A model generated the notes under the pieces. That model made no database searches. It saw only the letters and a program-made list of their open reading frames with translations, and was not told where the DNA came from. 9,645 bases of DNA, from NCBI GenBank assembly GCA_964512045.1, contig CAZEJK010000192.1:1-9645 (forward strand). The letters are read 5' to 3'. The position numbers and the translations under genes are program-made. This document shows, one piece after another, positions 6,208-9,645 of this stretch. Source of the DNA: CAZEJK01 sp964512045 (GTDB lineage: Bacteria; Acidobacteriota; Thermoanaerobaculia; Thermoanaerobaculales; Sulfomarinibacteraceae). Each line of letters begins with the position of its first letter. Positions within the stretch are counted from its first letter, which is position 1.

Positions 6208-8202
6208 GTGGCCTTTCTGGTGATACGAGCTGAAGGCGCCGAGGAGCGAACGGTCGAGCTGGATCGGCCGACGATGGCGGTTGGTCGAGCTGCGATCAAC
6301 GATCTCTGTCTCGAGGATCCGGGGCTGTCACGTCGACACTTTCAGATCGAGCGCGATCCAGGGGGCGTGTACCGGCTGACTGATCTCGGCTCGAGCAACG
6401 GTACCTATGTCAATGGACAGCTTGTCGAGACGACACAGGTCGTGCAGCCCGGTGATGAGATCTGGGCCGGCCATACGACATTCACGCTGCGAAGTGATCC
6501 GCCGACAGCGACTGCCCAGAGCCCGGACACGCCTCCATCGTTGGGCGATGCCCCGCAGCCTCCACCGCCAGCGAGCAGCCCGTCTGTACCGGAGTCGCCT
6601 GCGCCGGTTCCTCCTCCTCCGCCCGTCGACGACGTGCCGGATCGTCCTCGTCCGCCGACGGCGCCGGACGTCCCGGCGCCGTCGCAACCACCAGAACCAC
6701 CACAGCCACCAGAACCACCGGAGCCACCAGAACCACCGGAGCCGCCCAAGCCGCCAGACTCAGCTGAGCCGCCGGAGGTCTCGGCGGAGCCGGCCCCCGC
6801 TGCCGAGCAGCAGACGACACCGCCATCGGCGGGAGGTGAGGGTGTCAGCTCGGGGTCCGGCGAAGGGGTTCCAGCCGCGGTGCCACCACCACCGCCAGAG
6901 GAGGACGCACCATCGGGGACCATCATGTTCCGTGTCGAGGACCTGTTGGTCCCTCCGGACGAGTCGGAGCGCGAAAGCCTGGTCGTCATCAACACCCTCG
7001 GCAAGGAGATCCTCGGTGTGGCCTCGGAGGAGGAGCTGAGCTCGTTGGTGGTGCAGCGGCTGTGTGAGCTGTTCGAGGCGGACCGTACTGCGGTGGTATA
7101 CAGGGACCAGGAGGCGGAGCTCGGGTTCGACATCCGTGCGGTCTCGGGGCGCGACGGAGAGCCTGCCGATCATGAGATCACCATCAGCTCGACTGCAGCC
7201 CATCACGTGTTCAACGACAAGATGGCGCTCCTGATTACCGACTCGGGAAGCGACGAGCGGTTCATGAGTCAGAAGAGCATCCTCGGCCTGCGGATCACGT
7301 CGATCCTGTGTGCGCCGCTGTGGCACGGAGACTCGGTGTTCGGTCTGCTGTACTTGGACACCACCGGACGTGCGGGAGTGTTCGACCGGCGTGCCATGGC
7401 GTTGCTCAGTGCGATCGCGAACCTCGCGGCCATCAAGATCGACAACTTGAGGCTGTTTCAGGCCGCTGTGGAGGCAGCCCGCATGGAGCGCGAGCTCGCG
7501 TTGGCGGCGCGGATCCAGGACACCATGCTGGCGCACACGGACGCGCGTGTAGAAGGGTACGAGCAGATTGGCTTCACCAAGCCGTGTCTGCAGGTGGGGG
7601 GCGACTACTTCGACTTCATCAGAGCCGGCGAGCGTCTCACCGTTACGATAGCCGATGTGTCCGGGAAGGGGGTGGGGGCAGCGCTTCTGATGGCATCGTG
7701 CAAGGCGATGCTGACGGCTCTGGTGGAGTCCGGCTGCTCACTTCAAGAGCGGATGGAGCAGCTGAACAGGTACGTCATGCGCAACAGCCTCGACTCCAAG
7801 TTCATCACATTGCTGCACGCCGAGCTGGAAGCAGGCTCCGACATCGTGCGTTTCTGCAACGCGGGCCACAACCCGGGCCTGGTGGTCGACCGCGACGGTC
7901 AGGTCGAGCAGCTGCAGGCCACCGGCCTCGTGCTCGGCCTGATGGACCGGGAGTACGCTGTAGGCCAGGTGGCGCTCGGACCAGGCTCGATCCTCGTGCT
8001 GTACACCGATGGGGTCACCGAGGCGGAGAACCCGGACGGCGAGGAGCTCGGCCACGACCGATTGGTGGAGCTCGTGCACGGTCTCGCTGGTCGTGCACCA
8101 GACGAGTGTCAGCGAAGGATCCTCGAGGCTGTCGAGGAGCATCGCGGCGACCAGGACGCCGGTGACGATGTGACCCTGGTCGTCGTGCGCAGACAGGAGT
8201 AG
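6208..8202 (+). CDS. FHA / Pro-rich linker / GAF / SpoIIE-type PP2C serine phosphatase
   Basis: A 664-residue cytoplasmic signalling protein. FHA domain (about 5-95) with all phosphothreonine-binding residues: G26-R27, S41-R42-x-H44 and S62-S-N64-G65. Residues 97-236 are a low-complexity Pro/Glu/Ser linker with a PPEPP-type repeat at 161-183. GAF domain about 258-415. A helix at 418-442 (MERELALAARIQDTML) is the usual connector to RsbU/SpoIIE phosphatases. The phosphatase domain spans about 450-664 with metal aspartates intact: GGDYFD (464-469), IADVSGKG (481-488), YTDGVTEAE (599-607) and GDDVT (652-656); NAGHNPG is at 551-557. It should be an active Mn/Mg-dependent Ser/Thr phosphatase, typically acting on anti-anti-sigma (STAS) proteins, steered by GAF ligand and FHA docking; the target is unknown. 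I prefer GTG 6208 because AAAGGAG (6195-6201) is at 6-nt spacing and the first FHA strand begins there; an in-frame ATG at 6151 would add 19 polar residues. No STAS, anti-sigma or kinase gene lies nearby. Confidence 0.93.
   Translation: MAFLVIRAEGAEERTVELDRPTMAVGRAAINDLCLEDPGLSRRHFQIERDPGGVYRLTDLGSSNGTYVNGQLVETTQVVQPGDEIWAGHTTFTLRSDPPTATAQSPDTPPSLGDAPQPPPPASSPSVPESPAPVPPPPPVDDVPDRPRPPTAPDVPAPSQPPEPPQPPEPPEPPEPPEPPKPPDSAEPPEVSAEPAPAAEQQTTPPSAGGEGVSSGSGEGVPAAVPPPPPEEDAPSGTIMFRVEDLLVPPDESERESLVVINTLGKEILGVASEEELSSLVVQRLCELFEADRTAVVYRDQEAELGFDIRAVSGRDGEPADHEITISSTAAHHVFNDKMALLITDSGSDERFMSQKSILGLRITSILCAPLWHGDSVFGLLYLDTTGRAGVFDRRAMALLSAIANLAAIKIDNLRLFQAAVEAARMERELALAARIQDTMLAHTDARVEGYEQIGFTKPCLQVGGDYFDFIRAGERLTVTIADVSGKGVGAALLMASCKAMLTALVESGCSLQERMEQLNRYVMRNSLDSKFITLLHAELEAGSDIVRFCNAGHNPGLVVDRDGQVEQLQATGLVLGLMDREYAVGQVALGPGSILVLYTDGVTEAENPDGEELGHDRLVELVHGLAGRAPDECQRRILEAVEEHRGDQDAGDDVTLVVVRRQE
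6688..6756 (+). repeat. Pro-Glu coding tandem repeat in the FHA-GAF linker
   Basis: A run of CCA/CCG/GAA/GAG-type codons encodes near-perfect PPE triplets (residues 161-183 of the phosphatase) ending in PPKPP. The 9-nt units differ mainly at third positions. It lies inside a 140-residue disordered linker; slippage could change its length between strains. Confidence 0.85.
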
Positions 8203-8238
8203 CGGCCGCGGCGGGTTTGCTTCCTGCGGGACCTCGCC

Positions 8239-8790
8239 TCACACCGGCTCGGCGAAGACCTCCGCCGAGAACCTGAGGATCTGGACCTCGGGCACGCGCC
8301 ACTCTCCCGCCGGCAGACCGGCCTTTCGGCAGGTGGCATCGAGGAAGCCGATCGCATCACAGCCGAGCTCCGTCGCCACCTGTGGCAGGAGGAGACCCCG
8401 CCATGGACCGCGCTCGATCATCAGACCGTCCCGGCCGATCACGATCTCGTCGGGCCCTGAGATCTCCTCCAGAGGTGTCAGCGCCGAGACCTCGATGCGA
8501 ACCTCCTCGAGCTCTTCGGACGACAGCTGCGGGAACCGGGGGTCGTGGAACGCCGCGTTGATGGCGTTCGAGCGCACCGAGAGCCACAGGGCTTCGGTCG
8601 CCACAACGTGTCCGATACAGCCGCGGAGCTCGCCGTGACGACGGAGCGTCACGAACGCGCCCCGGTGCTCTCGAAGGGCCGGTGACGGATCGGTCAGCGC
8701 CGGAAGATCGTTCCTGCTGAGGTGGGCAGCAATGGTTGTGCGAGCCAGCTCCAGGAGGGTGCCGTGGTCGTCGCTGGTCAGTGTCGACAT
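8239..8790 (-). CDS. AMMECR1-domain protein (AmmeMemoRadiSam system protein A)
   Basis: A 183-residue single-domain protein covering the whole AMMECR1 fold. Family marks: GAFVTLRRHGELRGCIGH (44-61) with the invariant LRGCIG; the block NAINAAFHDPRFPQLSSEEL (76-95); IEVSALTPLEEI (98-109); GLMIERGPWRGLLLPQVATE (126-145); and a late Cys in DATCRKAGLP (151-160). The biochemical activity of this family is not settled; bacterial members often neighbour a MEMO-like protein and a radical SAM enzyme, neither of which lies in this window. The start ATG 8790 has AAGGA (8797-8801) at 6-nt spacing. The short leader contains an upstream ATG at 8809 in another frame. It is convergent with the phosphatase gene (36-nt gap, no clear terminator) and divergent from larA. 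Confidence 0.93.
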   Translation of the reverse strand: MSTLTSDDHGTLLELARTTIAAHLSRNDLPALTDPSPALREHRGAFVTLRRHGELRGCIGHVVATEALWLSVRSNAINAAFHDPRFPQLSSEELEEVRIEVSALTPLEEISGPDEIVIGRDGLMIERGPWRGLLLPQVATELGCDAIGFLDATCRKAGLPAGEWRVPEVQILRFSAEVFAEPV

Positions 8791-8830
8791 GGGGGATCCT
8801 TCCGGTCATGGATGCGTGGGTCTCTGGCCG

Positions 8831-8839
8831 ATGGTACCA
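8831..8839 (-). promoter_or_regulatory. Extended -10 promoter of the AMMECR1 gene
   Basis: The minus strand reads TGG-TACCAT, an extended -10 (TGn plus TAnnnT), consistent with the lack of a visible -35. The predicted leader is about 34 nt. TGGTACCA is itself a palindrome. Confidence 0.5.
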
Positions 8840-8884
8840 GACCGCCCCATACGTTCTCGCACGGAGTGCTCGTCCCGGTTCGGG

Positions 8885-8890
8885 TACGCT
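8885..8890 (+). promoter_or_regulatory. -10 element of the larA-family gene, predicted leaderless
   Basis: TACGCT ends exactly 6 nt before the ATG at 8897, so transcription should begin at or within a base of the start codon. The GGAG between them sits only 2 nt from the ATG, too close for a good Shine-Dalgarno. No -35 is evident. Confidence 0.5.
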
Positions 8891-8896
8891 GGAGCT

Positions 8897-9645
8897 ATGC
8901 AGGTGGATGTCCCCTACGGGTCAGGCTGGTGGCCGCTGGAGCTTGCCGGGGTCGAGGTGCGCCCGCTCGCTCCCACGGCGCCGATGGTGCGAACCGCCGT
9001 AGCTGATCTCGTGGCTCGAGCGGTGGACGCGCCGCTCTCCGGGCCGAGCCTCGAGACGTTGGCGACCTCGGCGGAGTCGGCGGCGGTGGTCGTGCCCGAT
9101 GCGACGCGGCCCGTGAGTCTTCCGGAGGTGCTCCCGGTTGTCCTGGAGCGCATCCTCCGGGGAGGCGTGGCTGCCGAGCGGGTGACGGTGCTGATGGCGT
9201 GCGGGACGCATCCGCCGGTGACAGATGAGCGAGCCCGTCAGCTTGTGGGTCGGCTTCCAGCGGGGGTCCGGCTGCGCCAGCACGACGCGCGCGATCCCGC
9301 GACCATGCGTCGTGCGGGCGCGCTGGCCGACGGTACGCCCGTGCGGCTGGCGCGGGAGGTGGTGGAGTCGGAGCTGGTGGTCACGGTCGGCTGCGTCCAG
9401 CACCACTACTTCGCAGGCTTCGGCGGTGGACCGAAGATGATCTTTCCAGGGGCTGCGGGCTATGACGAGATTCAGCGCAATCACCGGCGAGTCATCCGGC
9501 TCGATACGACGCCTCCCGAGCGGGACGATCGGTGTGCGCCCGGGGTGCTGCGGGGCAATCCAATCGCTGAGGAGATCTGGTCCGTGGTCGAGCGGATTCC
9601 GCCAACGATGGAGCTGTGCCTCGTATCCGGAGAGGGAGGCCTCGC
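8897..9645 (+). CDS. larA: LarA-family nickel-pincer racemase, N-terminal part (runs off the right edge)
   Basis: 249 complete codons are present with no stop, roughly the N-terminal 60% of a LarA-type protein of about 420 residues. The protein begins MQVDVPYGSGWWPLEL, an opening typical of the family. Active-site residues known from Lactiplantibacillus LarA can be placed: D68 and R71 in VPDATRP; H105 in ACGTHPPVTDE; H170 and K180 in HHYFAGFGGGPK; H196 in IQRNH. The H-K-H spacings of 10 and 16 equal those of H174, K184 and H200 in LarA, where the Lys carries the Ni-pincer nucleotide and a His binds nickel. RGNPIAEE (219-226) is another family block. It probably racemises or epimerises a 2-hydroxy acid; the exact substrate cannot be read, as the family includes non-lactate enzymes. 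The loop has GFGGGPK where I expect GFSGGAK or similar. Cofactor genes larB/C/E are not in the window. The ATG at 8897 is chosen for the -10 six nt upstream and the family-like N-terminus. Confidence 0.9.
   Translation, partial: MQVDVPYGSGWWPLELAGVEVRPLAPTAPMVRTAVADLVARAVDAPLSGPSLETLATSAESAAVVVPDATRPVSLPEVLPVVLERILRGGVAAERVTVLMACGTHPPVTDERARQLVGRLPAGVRLRQHDARDPATMRRAGALADGTPVRLAREVVESELVVTVGCVQHHYFAGFGGGPKMIFPGAAGYDEIQRNHRRVIRLDTTPPERDDRCAPGVLRGNPIAEEIWSVVERIPPTMELCLVSGEGGL

Noticed and set aside
6688..6756. Possible CRISPR-like or minisatellite array
   Set aside because: The units are 9 nt, in frame, and encode PPE triplets with no spacers; it is a coding repeat.
6405..7133. Long minus-strand open frame rich in glycine (PE-PGRS-like in appearance)
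   Set aside because: It is the complement of the Pro-rich linker codons of the FHA-GAF-phosphatase gene; no RBS and no family resemblance.
8203..8238. Terminator between the phosphatase and AMMECR1 genes
   Set aside because: Contains GCGGCCGCGG palindromic sequence and a short TTT, but no convincing stem with a T-tract.
8357..8809. 150-codon minus-strand open frame starting in the AMMECR1 leader
   Set aside because: Arg/Pro-rich out-of-frame reading of the AMMECR1 gene. Its ATG at 8809 could act as a small upstream start but nothing supports a product.
8921..9484. 187-codon minus-strand open frame opposite larA
   Set aside because: The plus strand encodes the full set of LarA active-site residues; the minus frame is an antisense shadow.

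Overview
This is a 9.6 kb stretch of GC-rich chromosome from what is most likely an actinobacterium. It is dense and housekeeping in character. The base composition, GTG starts, an FHA plus SpoIIE-phosphatase protein, and promoters placed directly against start codons with no leader all fit Actinobacteria. A deep branch such as Acidimicrobiia is my guess, but nothing in the window proves it. I see no mobile element, CRISPR array, tRNA or rRNA, and no gene-free stretch over 300 bases.

Layout. At the left edge is the first 23 codons of an unrecognised minus-strand gene. Divergent from it is a two-gene operon: a small membrane-anchored protein with an extracytoplasmic Cache/PDC-like sensor fold, then trkA (two-domain RCK protein of K+ uptake). 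The stop of the first gene directly abuts the GTG of trkA. trkA converges, with a 7-nt gap, on gpmI (cofactor-independent phosphoglycerate mutase, minus strand). gpmI diverges from trkH, the K+ channel-like membrane subunit that works with TrkA. trkH converges on a crotonase-family gene resembling mitochondrial 3,2-enoyl-CoA isomerase. That gene diverges from a long FHA / Pro-rich / GAF / SpoIIE-type phosphatase gene. The phosphatase gene converges on an AMMECR1 (AmmeMemoRadiSam system A) gene, which diverges from a larA-family (DUF2088, nickel-pincer racemase) gene cut by the right edge.

How the genes work together. TrkA and TrkH together form a complete low-energy K+ uptake system, although gpmI sits between them. 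The sensor-like protein is probably co-translated with TrkA and may feed an external signal to it (inference). The remaining genes look like independent units: glycolysis (gpmI), fatty-acid oxidation (crotonase), partner-switching or phospho-signalling (FHA-GAF-PP2C), an enigmatic conserved protein (AMMECR1) and hydroxy-acid racemisation (LarA).

The most consistent pattern beyond the genes is in the promoters. Every intergenic start region carries a TAnnnT -10 element close to the start codon. In trkH and larA exactly 6 nt separate the -10 from the start codon, which predicts leaderless mRNAs. The divergent pair at the left edge has nearly identical 11-12 nt leaders made almost entirely of the Shine-Dalgarno sequence. 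I did not find a clearly new multi-gene system. The best candidate for something undescribed is the sensor-trkA pair.
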